NCBI RefSeq assembly: GCF_008831285.2 | Contig: NC_045148.1 | Span: 19,461,002 to 19,525,001, forward strand | Reading direction: 5' to 3' | Length of the DNA stretch: 64,000 bases | Origin: Nymphaea colorata | Lineage: Eukaryota; Streptophyta; Magnoliopsida; Nymphaeales; Nymphaeaceae | In this document: positions 24,491 through 36,812 of the stretch, one piece after another | Layout: each line of letters opens with the position of its first letter | How positions within the stretch are numbered: the first letter of the stretch is position 1 | Notes under the pieces: generated by a model | Databases searched by the model: none | The model's input: only the letters and a program-made list of their open reading frames with translations | What the model was told of the DNA's origin: nothing | Made by a program: the position numbers and the translations under genes

Positions 24491-24502
24491 CTCCCCCTCA
24501 AA
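24491..24502 (-). promoter_or_regulatory. Polypurine tract of the copia element
   Basis: TTTGAGGGGGAG on the minus strand, directly before the TGTTAA start of the 3' LTR. It is the plus-strand primer site. Confidence 0.92.
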
Positions 24503-24617
24503 CTGGTGTATAAAGATTTGTGACACCAAGTTTGCTTACAAGATGATTGAAACCTTCTTTTCCAAGTGCCTTAGTAAATAAATCGGCTATTTGATCATTG
24601 TTTCGAATATAGCACGT

Positions 24618-24944
24618 TCATATTATCCCTTGAAGCAATTTCTCTTGTACAACATGACAGTCAAGTTCAATGTGTTTTGTCTGTTCATGAAACACTGGAT
24701 TCACAGCAATATGTAATGAAGCTTGATTATTGCAGTATACTGTTACTGGCGATATTTGACTAAAACCCATGTCATGTAATAGATATCTCAACCATGTAAT
24801 CTCACATACTACATTTTCCATGGATCTATATTCTGCTTCTGCGGATGATCTGGATACTGTGTTTTGTTTCTTTGTCTTCCAAGATATAGGCACTGTTCCA
24901 AGAAAAACACAATAACCGGTGACAGAAGTCATGTTTGGTGACAC
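24618..24944 (-). pseudogene. copia RNase H
   Basis: 108 codons with VTGYCVFLG, ISWKTKKQNTVSRSSAEAEYRSM and VYCNNQASLHIA...HEQTKHIELDCHVV, the copia RNase H signature (acidic residues in EAEYR and the later D). The preceding frame ends AFYDSDLAACHQT, so there is a frameshift near 24935. It degrades the RNA strand during reverse transcription. Confidence 0.92.
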
Positions 24945-25900
24945 GCGGCCAAATCTGAATCATAAAAAGCACTTAATTTTATATTGTTTTCTTTGTTCAT
25001 AAGAATGCCTTGACTAGGATGCTTTTCGAGGTAGCAAATGACGTGGAATGCTGCTTGTAGATGTGGTAGTATGGATTGTTGCATGAATCGGCTTAACACA
25101 TGGACAACATATTGTACATCTGGCCGAATAATGCTCAAATATATTAGCCTCCCAACAAGTCAACGGTATTGAGTCGGATCCTTAATGAATTCTCCATGTT
25201 CGATCTCTAAATTATGCTTTTGTTCCATAGGAATATCAGCCGGTTTTGCTCTCAAAAGACCTGCTTCATGAATTATGTCAGTTGCATATTTTTGTTGGGA
25301 AATATATATACATTTGGCCGAGCGAGCAATTTCAATTCCTAGAAAATATTTGGGTTTGCCCAATTCTTTCATGTGAAACTTTTTGCATAAGAAAGTTTTG
25401 AAATTGTCAACTTCTTTTTCTGCGTTACCCGCAATTAACAAATCATCAACATATATTAAGATAGCAATAAAAATTTTATCACTTCTAAAGGTAAATAATG
25501 TATGATCAGCTTTGGATTGTGTGAACTCGTATTCTTCAAGAGAAGTTGAAAGCTTGTAAAACCAATTTCTTGGGGATTGTTTCAATCCATAAAGAGATTT
25601 GTGTAATTTACATATCTGATTCTCCTCCTGTTTTGTATATCCTTGTGGCATTTGCATGTATACTTCTTCAAGTAAGTCTCCATGCAAGAATGCATTATTA
25701 ACATCCATTTGGCACATGATCCAATCTTGGTTAGCTGCAATAGTGAGAAAGGCACGTACCGTTACCATCTTTGCAACTGGTGTAAAAGTTTCATTGTAGT
25801 CCAGCCCCTCTTGTTGAGAAAATCATTTTGCTACCAAACGAGCTTTATATCGTTCAATAGATCCATCCGATCTCAACTTGATTTTGTAGACCCATTTGCT
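24929..25900 (-). pseudogene. copia reverse transcriptase
   Basis: The frame 25768-25160 shows MDVNNAFLHGDL, LHKSLYGLKQSPRNWF and the catalytic ILIYVDDLLIAGN box, then LGKPKYFLGIEIA. N-terminal RT sequence (KWVYKIKLRSDGSIERYKARLVAK) continues upstream on the same strand but is cut by an in-frame TGA at 25825-25823. The C-terminal part (25138-24929, with SIIRPDVQY and LSRFM) has its own breaks. The RT copies element RNA into DNA. Confidence 0.93.
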
Positions 25901-26129
25901 CTCAATTGGTTTTACTCCTTTTGGAAGCGTCGTAATGGTCCAAGTTTTATTCTCTTGAAGTGCACAAATTTCGCAATCCATGGCATCTTGTCATTCCTTG
26001 TACTGGACAGCTTCTTCATACTTTTGAGGCTCAATGAGAAACGCAAAATGTTTATTAGAAAAACGTTAAAAAGAGATAAACTTGTTCAACGCAAAACTTG
26101 TTCTTTGTTTGCGACCTGACATGAGAGAG

Positions 26130-26640
26130 CTATTGGTTGAAGGTGAGGTGAGTAGGGTACAAAAGTAGTCTTTCAACCAAGTTGTGGGCTTTTTGACCCG
26201 AGCGGTAATTTGGATCAGGAGAAGAGTTTAGCTCATTGGAATCAAAGGGTATAATGAAGTCTTTTTGTTGTCTAATGGATCTGGGTGTCAGATTTGGGTC
26301 TAGATCAAAAGACGGTTTGGAATTGGTGGGAACAGTAGGGTCTTTTAGATATTCTCTATCAAGATTCAAAGGTTTTTAGATCTCTAAGTGGGTTGTATCT
26401 AGATCTAGTGGTGTGCTAGAGAGCGTTCTATTGACTTCTTCTTTATAGTTAACTTCATCTTGGTTGTAAGGAATGGGTAAAACAATATTATTTTCGTCAC
26501 TCTTTTTGTTTTGGAAAGGAAAAATATGTTTGTAAAACACGACATCTCGACTAGAAAAGACTTTGTGAGTTTCCATGTCATACAACTTGTATGCTTTTTG
26601 CCTCTTGGGATATCCAATAAATATGCATTTGGACGCTCGA
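26130..26640 (-). pseudogene. copia integrase C-terminal / linker region
   Basis: Contains the typical linker ASKCIFIGYPKRQKAYKLYD...KVFSSRDVVFYKHIFPF, which follows the integrase core in plant copia elements, then a low-complexity Asn/Pro-rich stretch. It lies in different frames from its neighbours. Confidence 0.85.
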
Positions 26641-26649
26641 TGCTCGAAT

Positions 26650-27327
26650 TTATTTTTTTTTGTGACTGGTGTTAGTGGCGTAGCATAGCGACCCAAAAAT
26701 TTTCAAATGTTTAATATTGGGCTTTTTCTTAAATAATCTTTCAAAAGCGATTTTTCCATCGAGTTTTGAAGAGGGGATACGATTTATCAAATAGGCAGCC
26801 GTTAAAATGCATTCTTCCCAAAACCATTTAGGAATGTTTGATTCAAATCGAAGAGCCCTAGCAACCTCGAGGAGGTGTCTATGTTTCCGCTCTACTACAC
26901 CGTTTTGTTGTGGTGTAGCAACATAATTATGTTGATGGGTAGTCCCTTGATTTTGTAAAAATTCTTTCATTTTGAGTGAGAAAAAGTCAGTCCCATCATC
27001 GGATTGTAAAGATTTAATTTGACAATTAAATTTGGTTTTGATTAAGGTGAAAAAATTTTTGATGACGTGGAGCCCTTCAAACTTATGTCTTGTTAAGAAA
27101 ATCCATGTGGTACGGGAAAAATCATCTGCAATACTAAGAAAATAGTAGGCACCAGAAATAGTAGATTGGTAGTAAGAGCCCCAAATATCACAATGGATCA
27201 AATCAAAAGGATGAGTTGTAAAAATATCACTCAAATTGAACTTAAGTCGTGTCTGTTTTGTACGATGGCACACATCACACATATGATCATTTTTCAAAAC
27301 AAGACTCAAATCTAAATTTTTGTTCAC
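26650..27327 (-). pseudogene. copia integrase core
   Basis: A frame of 225 codons. It holds the Cys pair of the zinc-binding region (MCDVCHRTKQTR) and then the rve core: DLIHCDIWG (first acidic residue), SLQSDDGTDF (second; the usual SDNG is SDDG here) and ATPQQNGVVERKHRHL (third), then WFWEECILTAAYLINRIP. Integrase joins element cDNA to the chromosome. The frame ends in a Lys-rich stretch where continuity with the rest of pol is lost. Confidence 0.93.
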
Positions 27328-27502
27328 TAATTTCAGACGAGAAGATGAAATATGACCTAAACTCTTATACCAAAGTTCATGTGAAGAAAGAGAAAAATAA
27401 GTGTGGGCACACGTTGGTCCTTGTTAAAAAACATAAAGACCGCCTTTCACCTCACTCCGACCAATCGTCATCTTTGATGTCAAGTCCTGAATAACACAAT
27501 GA

Positions 27503-27748
27503 TCAGAAAAAAAAATTCACATAACACTTTAAGTTTCTAGTAAGTTTACTAACAAAGAGCAAATTGACTTTAAATGATGGTATGCATAACACGTTGTCCA
27601 TTTCAAAAGACGACATAGATATCTTATACATTTGATGAACTAGGAGAGTTCTCCCATTTGGTAATGTCACAGGTACATTATACATTTTTAACTCTTGGAG
27701 TGCATGTGGATTATAACATATTTGTCGACTAGCTCCCGAATCGATAAT
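27503..27748 (-). pseudogene. copia aspartic protease remnant
   Basis: The catalytic motif DSGAS is encoded at 27742-27728, preceded by II and followed by RQIC. Downstream comes the usual copia spacer pattern LPNGRT...VLCIPSFKVNLLFVSKL. A stop codon lies just before the DSGAS segment, separating it from gag. Confidence 0.85.
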
Positions 27749-28954
27749 CTAAGTAAGAGAATATAAAATAGTTGAGTCATTATTACCTGTGTGAGCTATA
27801 TTACCTGCAAAATTGATGTTGCCCGGTTGATCCTGCACCAAATATAGAAGTCTCTGATATTGTTCAATGGTGAAGGCTGGTGCAATGCTCCTAGTATCAT
27901 GTCCTCCACTGTCTTGACCAAATACGTCATTGAAAAAGCTGGGTTTCAGATCTGGTTTGGTCTGATTTTGACTGACATTGGCTGCAATATTTTGTTTAAA
28001 GCTGGGATCATAAAGACGATGGCTTGGTGGGTATCCAATCAGCTTGAAGCATTTCTCTTTGTTGTGTCCAACGCCTTGGCAAAAACTACAGACTGGTATA
28101 GTTTGTTGTCCTTTGTTTCGTTGGAAACCAGCACCATTCTCCTGTTGGAACCTCTTTTCTTGATTGATTTTTATGACAGTTAGGGCAGCGGTTCCTTCAT
28201 TTGCAGAACTTGAAAAACGTGCTTCTCGTTGCTTTTCTTCTTGTAGTACCATAGCATAGACTTTATTGATGTTTGAGAGAGGGTCAATAAGTAGAATCTA
28301 CCCTTTAATGGAATTGTACGAGTCATTTAGACCCATAAGAAATTGCATAACACACTCTCTTTGGATTTGATCTGAATATGCCTTCATGGCACCACAAGAA
28401 CAAATAGGGACGAGAGAGTATGAATGAAGTTCGTCTCAAAGAGCTTTTAGTTTAGTATAATATGACGCAATGGACATAGTATCTTGTTGTAGACAACATA
28501 TGGAACTTTGGATTTGAAAAATCCGAGGAGTATGACTTTGTGTGAAGCGTTCTTTCAAATCTTGTCAGACTTCTCTAGCATTAGTTGAGTATATGATGCT
28601 TGCTAAAATATCCTTAGTAACAAAATTCAAGATCCAAGACAATACAAGATTATTGCATCTAACCCACACACGATGGTTAGGATCACTCTTGTTTGGTTCT
28701 ATAACTGAACCATCTATGAAGCCGATCTTATTTTTTGCCGAGAAAGCCATTACCATGGTTCTACTCCATGTTTTATAATTTTTTCCATTAAAACTTTGAG
28801 ACACCAAAGCATTTCTAAGATTATTAGAATGATGAATATAAAAGGGATCGGACAACATCTCGATATCGGCACCATTGATGTTGAGATCTGCATCATCACT
28901 AGACGAACAGCCATTGTTGATATCCATAGGTGCAAGTTCTGCCATTAAATTCAT
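27749..28954 (-). pseudogene. gag: copia gag (interrupted)
   Basis: The frame begins at an ATG at 28954, immediately after the primer-binding site. The first block (28954-28565) shows the retrotransposon gag signature LVSQSFNGKNYKTWSRTM and IGFIDGSV. After a broken stretch at 28564-28253, the second block (28252-27749) carries a zinc knuckle of the form C-x2-C-x4-H-x4-C (CSFCQGVGHNKEKC), followed by FKLIGYPP. Gag forms the particle shell and binds element RNA. The middle of the gene has lost its frame. Confidence 0.9.
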
Positions 28955-28967
28955 GGCTCTAATACCA
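28955..28967 (-). promoter_or_regulatory. Primer-binding site (initiator tRNA-Met)
   Basis: TGGTATTAGAGCC on the minus strand, directly inside the 5' LTR. It matches the usual plant copia site TGGTATCAGAGCC with one change. Confidence 0.93.
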
Positions 28968-29191
28968 TGTGAAATTCCTGTGAGCAAAGAGAGAGACGGG
29001 CAGGAATGGCGAGTTGTATTTTCCCTTTACATTACACCGTAATATATACAAAGGAAAGTCCAACGTCTCATTACAACGGTGCAAAACAAGAATTCCTAAT
29101 GTTGGATAATATATTCGTTTGGACTTTGGAGTATGCGACTTCTTTGTTCCACGTTCAAGGCAGCTAATTTTAACAGCAGCTAATTTTAACA
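28968..29191 (-). repeat. 5' LTR of the copia element (224 bp)
   Basis: Shorter than its partner. It carries a perfect 16-bp tandem duplication GCAGCTAATTTTAACA at its outer end (29160-29175 and 29176-29191). The target-site copy TATAC follows directly, so the duplicated end is the true terminus. Confidence 0.93.
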
Positions 29192-31571
29192 TATACTTTT
29201 ATGAATCGATCTCCTTTTACTGTTGAAGGAGGCATCCAGACACTAAACACTAGTCACCATTTATGTAGTTTCCATCAGATTCAAAATCAGAAAAAAAAAA
29301 TGCTGTAGACGGGTGACACAGAATTGCTTAATCATTCATTTCCTAATCTTCAACCACAATCCCCTGTAGAAAGTGCGAGCAGATATCTCAAAATTATTCC
29401 ATGTTCAGATATCTTACATTTTCCCTTCCAATGGGCAGGCTGGATTAAGCAAGAGACACACATCAGATCAAGGGAGACGATGCACTTCGGAAGCTGAATT
29501 GCTGAACGCCTTCTGCTTAAAGTCGCTAGGTTCCAATCCTCAAGCCATATGGGCAAAGCTATTGCTGTGTCAGAACTCTGATGCCTTAACAAAAACAGTA
29601 AGAAACAATAAGCACATTCTTGGGAGTACTTGGCCTTTTCGATTGTTCGGTGTCCTCTGTCTAGAAATCTTTGTGATGGGTCCTGCTCAAAACCTAAATA
29701 GACAAAATCAATATAGTTGCAGAAAGCGTGGACTTGAATATCCATCTCCTTTCTGCTAAAATCACAAAGAAAGGAATCATACTGCTGTCCTTCACCCAAG
29801 TAAATTATGATACAATGAAACAATTGTTGCATTCACTCGGGAAAAGAAAAACGAAAAAAAATCGAATGGATCTTAATGGAACAGTACGTCAATCGAATTG
29901 CACAAACTATAGTAATTTACACATCTTGTTCCTATTGTAGATAGGTAGTTAACAAGTTGTTCATTGTACATGAGTCTGAGTCATTTGGTTCATGCATGTT
30001 TTTCTGCACAGCAAGCGAGAATGGCTTTATCATTTCTGTTTAATTAAGACCTTAAAATCATGTTCTTTGAATATGTCATTGACTTCCCTTTTGGGTTAAA
30101 CTGGCTTAGGCAAAGTTCAATCACTCTCTTAGTGTAGTCTAGCCATATTGGTTGGAATGTCCACATTCTCTTCATGTCACGAGATTTACTCCCCTTGATC
30201 TTTTTTTTATGACAGATATGAAGAAGCATTAGTTTTCAGGGTTCTTCACTGTCTGGCGGACGATAAGGTTTTTCTTCTCCGACGACTCTGTTCATAACTT
30301 CTCTTTAGTTTCAGCAGAAAATTCAGCAAGAAATGCATTTTCCCCCACTTTTTGGAATGATTAGAAGACCTAGCAGCTGATGATGCTTGTTCTTTTGTCA
30401 AATCTATTTGTATGAAAAATGAAATATATAGGCAGACTCTAATGTGCAAATAAAATTTTATGAAGCACTTAAATCTGTTTTTATGGAACAAAAGAAAATG
30501 GAGCCACTGTAAAACTCAATGAGTGAATTAGATTATTACAGTATTTTTAAATACATAAAATTTAGGCAAGTGAAATATGAAAATTTTGCAAAAAATGCGT
30601 TGAAGCTTTGGTGGTATAGCAAAAAAAACTCACTTTAGTTAACCACCTCTTTTGCTCATAATACACAGGTGTTTAAATGAAAGAAATTGAAGCAGCCTGA
30701 CCATATGTTTGTTTGCTCATCAAAAGTTGAGCCTGTTTCTATAATTTTTTTTTGTGCAAAAGCTAGGGTTCCTTCAACTAAGAGTCTAAGAGGCCTGTCC
30801 ATTTTCCAAAGAAACTGCACTGTTGAAATTGGTAGTATCCGTTGGTTGGCAGGGGTGGAACCAAAATTTTTTTCCGAATTATAGATTCAAAATTTTAACC
30901 GAGCTGAAATAATTTTTATATAGAATAAATGATTTTTTTTCATTTAAATGTAATTTTGAAAAAAAAAAATACACTTTTGAGCAATGAACGTACTCATTTT
31001 GCTAGAGAGGCCATATGGATCAGACAAAGGTCCTCTCTTGTAAATCCAATCCATCTGCCCATTTTAAGAATCCCTTCTTGGTTATGCAAACAAAAACTAT
31101 TGATATTTTTGTTAAAGTCGTACAAATATAATTAACGATAATTACCAACAAGGCTTCTAATTATATGATCTCTATGGAATTAAACTATATAATTAATTTG
31201 GTTTAAGATGGATTGGTAGGTTAATCTCTTAAAAAAATGATCTTTCCAATAATGTCCTCCCCTTAATTTGGTTGTATTTTATTGTTTGGTGAGGAATCAA
31301 ATTCAAAAACTACTGTGTTGAATAGTCGCTGAACTGAATGTCAATTATTCAAGATAGGAGTTTCATTGGAGATGTTCTACCCAATAAAGGTCATGTGTGT
31401 ACGTACGTGTATATACATATATATATAACATATAATTGTGGCTCTCTTGAGCCACCTAATTCACTCATGAAGGTTGTTAAGTGGGTATGTTCATCATTTC
31501 ATATTAGTTTATATTTTTTTTTTCTTTGTTTTTCTCTTACCAACCTCATGAAAGAGTTGGGTACTATTGAC

Positions 31572-31594
31572 TTATATATATATATATATATATA
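31572..31594. repeat. (AT)n microsatellite
   Basis: About eleven AT units. Confidence 0.9.
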
Positions 31595-31789
31595 CGCCTC
31601 ACCAGCGCCATCATATTGCGCCCTCAAGCAAAACTTTTTCACTAGAAAATTATTAGAATAAGATCCACTTGTAGGAGGAAGAACACGTCACGGTAATGTG
31701 GACATTGAATGTCACAATGGATTGGATTCCAATTAGACGTACCTTTTGTTATGTCCAATTTATCGGATGTTTGTATAATCAAATTTGAA

Positions 31790-32105
31790 TCCATATTCTA
31801 ATACCACATCTGAGTTCGAACGTTAAATTTGTATCCAATGTGAATCTGACTTTTAAATTCACAACTGCATCAGATTCGAAAACTGATCCACATTATTATA
31901 CGTCAAGAGTTGATTTTCGGAATGTGTGGATATATTGTATACAAAAATATACAACTGGCATGTATATCAATAGCTATCATTTCATCGGATGTTCGTCTAA
32001 AATAAAATTCAAATCAGGATCCAAATACAATTTCAATTCAATGTCATTTCTTAATACTGAATCCAATCCAATTTCTTATCCAGATGCAATGTTCTTTTCA
32101 CGTCC
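31790..32105. repeat. Dispersed AT-rich repeat, third block
   Basis: Alternating TTTGAATCC, AATTCAAATC and ATCGGATGTT words, like the blocks near 18.1 and 21.7 kb. Confidence 0.5.
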
Positions 32106-33990
32106 TTAATACACATTGAAATTAACGGTGGTTACTTCGTAGGTGTAACAGGTTCAACTAGCGGCGCTAGGTTCTTTTGCTCTAATATCATCTTTGCTGC
32201 TGCTACTTCAAAAAGAAAAGGATAAGCTCTATTAATGAACAAAAACTGTTAATTGCATACTTCTTCTTACCAAAGACCAGCCTCATTGAGGTACTGCTAG
32301 GATAAAGGCCGAAGCCTCCTTTCTTCCGTTTATCTTTAGGGAGCCGACAATGCACTTTGTGTGTAATGTCGCACTCGATACCATTTAAAGTTTACAAAGA
32401 GAGCAACACCAACAGTGACAATGTATTTAGAACATTTCAAAGAGAATGGAGGGTCCTTCGGGCTTCTTCTTTACGGCAGTAGTAATGAATCACAGTTTCA
32501 CCGAAAAAAGAAATGACAGAAAGGAGAAGAAGAAAAAGAAAAATAGCCCTTTCAATTCCTCTCCTCCACACATTCCAAGGAAACATTTGGTGGCAATAAA
32601 GGTATGGCAATAATGAACCCATGAACTTTACAGATCGGACGGCCAGCAATTATATTGTTTATATGAAATCAGTTGTGGGCCGATTAAATAATGTACAGCT
32701 GCTTTTTTCGAATGTTTAAAAGAGTTAAGGGGCCACAATGACTGAAAACCTTTTGCCGAGCGAATTTCAAGGGAGTCCAAGACATGAACATGAACATGAA
32801 CTCCTTTTACTTTTGTAGTAACAACAGTAGAATTCCATTCCTTCCATGCACGTGATTCGAGGCCGCATCACCTTTTAATAAAGTTTGAAAGTACGTCGTT
32901 TGCCATGATTTTGTAATTCTTTACTTCCTATTCACATTTTTTTCAAGTCGTAGCCTTCTTCCTCCCTCTCACTCTCTTCACTCTCTTTGTTAGAAATTCA
33001 TAAAATTTGGAGATCCTAAATTCATAGTGTTATCATACCAAGCCGGCCGCTTGCTGAAGTTATGAATTTGAAGTTGCAGTTCGTCTTAAATGAGGGTACT
33101 TCAAATCTTAGATCCGCTGAATAGGGTCCTCCTTACCCTAGTCGATTTCCACAGGGAAAAAGAGGCAGACCACCATAACTGTGGCTTTTACGTGATTGCA
33201 TGCATAGGAGAAATTATCCATGACAAAGTTATAAGTTTAACGTAGTGGTGGTACACGAAAAACATCTGTTTCATGCCTCATTTAATAAATCAGGAGTTTG
33301 AATTAAAAAAAAAAAAAGTGAGAGAAGAAGGCCACGTTAGGAGACCGCTAAGAATTTTCTTAAATATTGTAAATTTTTTAAATGGTCTCGCACATCTTCA
33401 CCATGTGGCCTGATTAGAAGAATGCATGCCGACTTTAATTTATCAAGAATCTTCTCGAATATTTTAACTTTTTTAATTGTCTTGCACATCTTTACCATGT
33501 GGCCTACTTAAAAGAATGCATGACATCTTTTGTCTTAGCCGTATTGGAAAACTATCTTCTCATGTACGAAATTTTTGTGAGATTCGGATTCCTTATCATT
33601 GATGAAGTCCTACACTCTATTAGGGCCGGTATTAAACCAGACACCGAGCTGAGCTTGTTCTTTTTTAGCTCAACCAAGGCTGGAGTTCAGCTTGCAGAAG
33701 TGAGCCACGAGAAGTACAGCAGATTATTCGTAAAACATTTACCACCAATTTTCTAAATTTGTATTTTCAAGTAATTAAAATCACTTTTTTAATATTCAAT
33801 AGTATTAATATGAACATAAATTTGTAAATCAGGTTATTCAAGCCAAATATAAGGCCAACACTTTCTGGTCATGTTTAGCATTTTAGCTGCTCGATTTAGG
33901 CTTTTTAGGCCCTCTCCAGACCATGCCTTTTTTTACTTTTTTTTTTTCTTTTGCCGACAACAATAAGATATTTTAAGTTAGAAGATGACC

Positions 33991-34122
33991 AACTCAAGGG
34001 GTATAGCTCACAATCAAGATGTCCGAGGTTTGAATCTCTAATTGCTGCCATGAGAATGTTCTAATGTATTATTCCTTGAACTATTAACCCTCGGGTTGAT
34101 GGATGTACACTTACAAAAAAAG
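33991..34122 (+). mobile_element. tRNA-derived SINE-like relic
   Basis: GGGGTATAGCTCACAATCAAG resembles a decayed box A region. Thirty-odd bases later GAGGTTTGAATCTC resembles box B (GGTTCGANNCC). The sequence ends GGATGTACACTTACAAAAAAAGG, a 3' end style seen in plant SINEs. No clear target-site duplication was found. Confidence 0.4.
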
Positions 34123-36005
34123 GACAAAATAGAAAAGGTGGTAAAATAAAAGAAATCTCTCCAAACAGGCTAAAATGCCCTGTTGTTACTAATTTATTAG
34201 AAAACATGTTTAAATTCAAGTTATTTTTATGAACAATTAATGTAGATTTTTTTTGTTACTAAAAATTCAAATCAAGCGCTTAACTGTTTGATGACGAAGA
34301 AATAACACACACACACACAAATATATCATGACTAGTTATTGTAACTTGTAACGGTAAAATCAGCCTCTTGGCCCCTAAAACCCTAGTTCTGAGTAAAAAG
34401 TTCTGCATTATGTTTGTGGACCATCAAGAACATGTTAATAGTGGAATAGGTGCGCAATGTACTAACTATATTCTTCCGTGTAGTTATTATGAAGTAATTG
34501 AATGCATTTCAGCATTGATGTGAATTCTGCACTTAGAAAGTAAGCAGAGTCGGAGAAGCGACTTTTTATCGCTTTTCTTTACCCTTTGAAGCTTTTGGCT
34601 CCCAAGGCATGAATAATGAGTCAAACATCTGTTCATAACTCGTCGTCCTTGAAGTCCGCTTTTCATTTATTGCGAAATAGTTAGTTTCCTCATTACTTGC
34701 CATGTAATAAGGATATTGCAAACTTTGTGCAGCCCCCTTCTTAATTCGATTTAAGTCAAAATCTCATTATTTATTATATTTCTATAGACCAACCATACCT
34801 TTGTAGTTTTTTTTTATTTTATTTTAAAGGGTGAATAGTTCATTCTACCGTACCTAAGAGAGGTTACTGACCCCTTTTAAGTTTTTACATATCATGTTTT
34901 AGGATCTTTTACAGTTCAAATGTAAAACGATTGGGATGTGACAGTGACCACGAACCTGAGTTCTTAAAGGAGTCAGGCTACATTACCGCCCACTATGCTA
35001 CCATCGGCCACTTTAATTAATCAGATAATGTTACAAAAGGTATAGCATAACTGATTGAACTGATGGTATATTCAAAACCACGACATTAAACATGATTATA
35101 TATGCAGTTATAAGGCCCGAAAGCAAATGAAGGAGAGCCTGACCATCATGGAAGCAGCTTTCCAAGATCACGTCGAACTAACCAAATAATAATAATGGGA
35201 AAGGAAAGAAATGATTGCATGCATATTTTATTATAAGAATTACTTGCAAAATTGCTAAGTTGTAATGTTATTATACTTTGTTTTGTTTTCTATGAGTATT
35301 ATCATACATGCCCACAGTATGCACGCGCCCTTTCTTCTAAAACTTTCTTGTAGACACAGATGGAAATCGAATATTCTTTTCACGATTATTTTTTTTCCCT
35401 TGGAAACGGAGTATACGATAAGACCATTGATCTATGTCGTGGCAGAAAATTTGTTGGTAGCCAAATCCAGCTGCATGCATCCAGAGTTGATTGGGAGTGT
35501 GAGTAAGTTAGAGGGTTGGGCTCGTGGCCCAGCCTGTAAAGCAACATGCCAAATTTTATTCATCTTATCTTAGCCCTAAAATATTGTCTCTTTTAAGTTT
35601 TGATGAATGTGTACTTTAGATGTATTTTGTATTTTATATGAGGGTGAAATTAGAACTTTTTTATAAGGTATTAAGAATATAGTTAACAAATTTTCAATTG
35701 ACCATAAATAAAAGCAATGACCCCACTGTTCTATATCTACCTAAATTGGACCATTAATTTAAGATTTTAAAATACGAGTTTTGTGGGGCACTTATGTACG
35801 CCCCTGATCGTATAGTGTCACACCAAACTTATGTTGATGTGTAATAAGCTAAGCACTGGGTTTAATTATGAGCGAGCTTGATAAAAGGGTTTTGACGGCA
35901 GAATGACAAAAAAAGAAATTTTTGGCTGAGACACAAAACAAAAGCTCTCAAAAAATCGATGGCCGAGGGTCTACAATACGTAAATAAGTAAATGGCTAAT
36001 CCGAT

Positions 36006-36033
36006 GACTGTGGGGGCAATTGCCCACACAGTC
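36006..36033. other. 28-bp near-perfect palindrome
   Basis: GACTGTGGGGGCAA directly joined to TTGCCCACACAGTC, arms pairing at 13 of 14 positions with no loop. A similar core, TGTGGGCAGTTGCCCACA, lies at about 47649-47666 inside a mobile insertion, so this is probably a fragment of that family. Confidence 0.75.
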
Positions 36034-36750
36034 CCATGCGCCATTGATTTATAGAAATTAATGATAATATACATGTAATTAACCAAAACAGAAAGAGCCA
36101 GATACCGGCGTATGTCATGTATAGTTCAGTATTTCTCTCTCTATTTTTGGGGTATGGTAGCAGCTCATTTTCCGATGTCTGAATTGGGCACCAAAGGTTG
36201 CACCTGGACATAGCATCAGCGTATTGTGTGAAGGATGACCTCTTAATTGCGTTAGATGGTCTATTGTTAGGCTTCTACATTAACTTTCATGATAGCAACA
36301 TAGCTCTCTCTCAACTCTGCTGCTGTGTTAGATCTAGAAACTTTATACAGATTCAACCTCAATAATAAATGCCCATGTTTCCTCCAGAAATGTGGAGCTT
36401 TTATAGACAAGATAGATGTATGAAACATTTGAGTCAATATGCCTTAGATTGGAAAATAAGAAGGACTGGAGCCAGGTAAGAATGGGCTCCACCACCTTCT
36501 GCAGTTCAACCTAACCACTTTCCAATTGGGTCCGGGCTACGATTCTCTATTTCATATTAACTAACAAAAAAATGTGAGTTTTCTAAATAACTGAAAGGTG
36601 CATTTACGTTAAGAAAAGAATTATGTCGAGGTCTCTGACGTGTATTAACCACATTCTCAGTTTGATTCTAGAGGGTGCTATTCTGACGGTATTGATTTAA
36701 ATTGAGGGCTGTCTTTGTTGTGACTAATGTGGCTGAGTTTTAGCCACACA

Positions 36751-36802
<52 letters not shown>

Positions 36803-36812
36803 TATATATATA
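36751..36812. repeat. Compound (CT)n(AT)n microsatellite
   Basis: (CT) to 36772 followed by an (AT) run to 36812 with one interruption. A second CT tract lies at 36907-36931. Confidence 0.95.

Larger units (their letters stand above)
24201..29191 (-). mobile_element. Ty1/copia LTR retrotransposon, complete ends, decayed coding
   Basis: A 4,991-bp element on the minus strand flanked by the 5-bp target-site duplication TATAC (24196-24200 and 29192-29196). It has two LTRs in TG...CA form, a primer-binding site abutting the 5' LTR and a polypurine tract abutting the 3' LTR. The order gag, protease, integrase, reverse transcriptase, RNase H is the copia order. The polyprotein frame is broken by stop codons and frameshifts, so this copy is not autonomous. 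The two LTRs differ by several substitutions plus indels, so the insertion is not recent. Confidence 0.96.
29197..33990. other. Intergenic, no supported gene
   Basis: The block 29350-29832 is open for 160 codons on the minus strand and 129 codons on the plus strand (29373-29759), but neither product resembles a family I know. An AT-rich dispersed repeat lies at 31790-32105 and an (AT)n tract at 31572-31594. A stretch at 30847-30930 (GGGGTGGAACCAAAATTTTTTTCC) looks like a decayed copy of the insertion family at 20639. Confidence 0.4.

Noticed and set aside
24201-29191. Considered whether the copia element might be intact
   Set aside because: An in-frame TGA at 25825-25823, a frameshift near 24935 and the broken gag middle rule it out.
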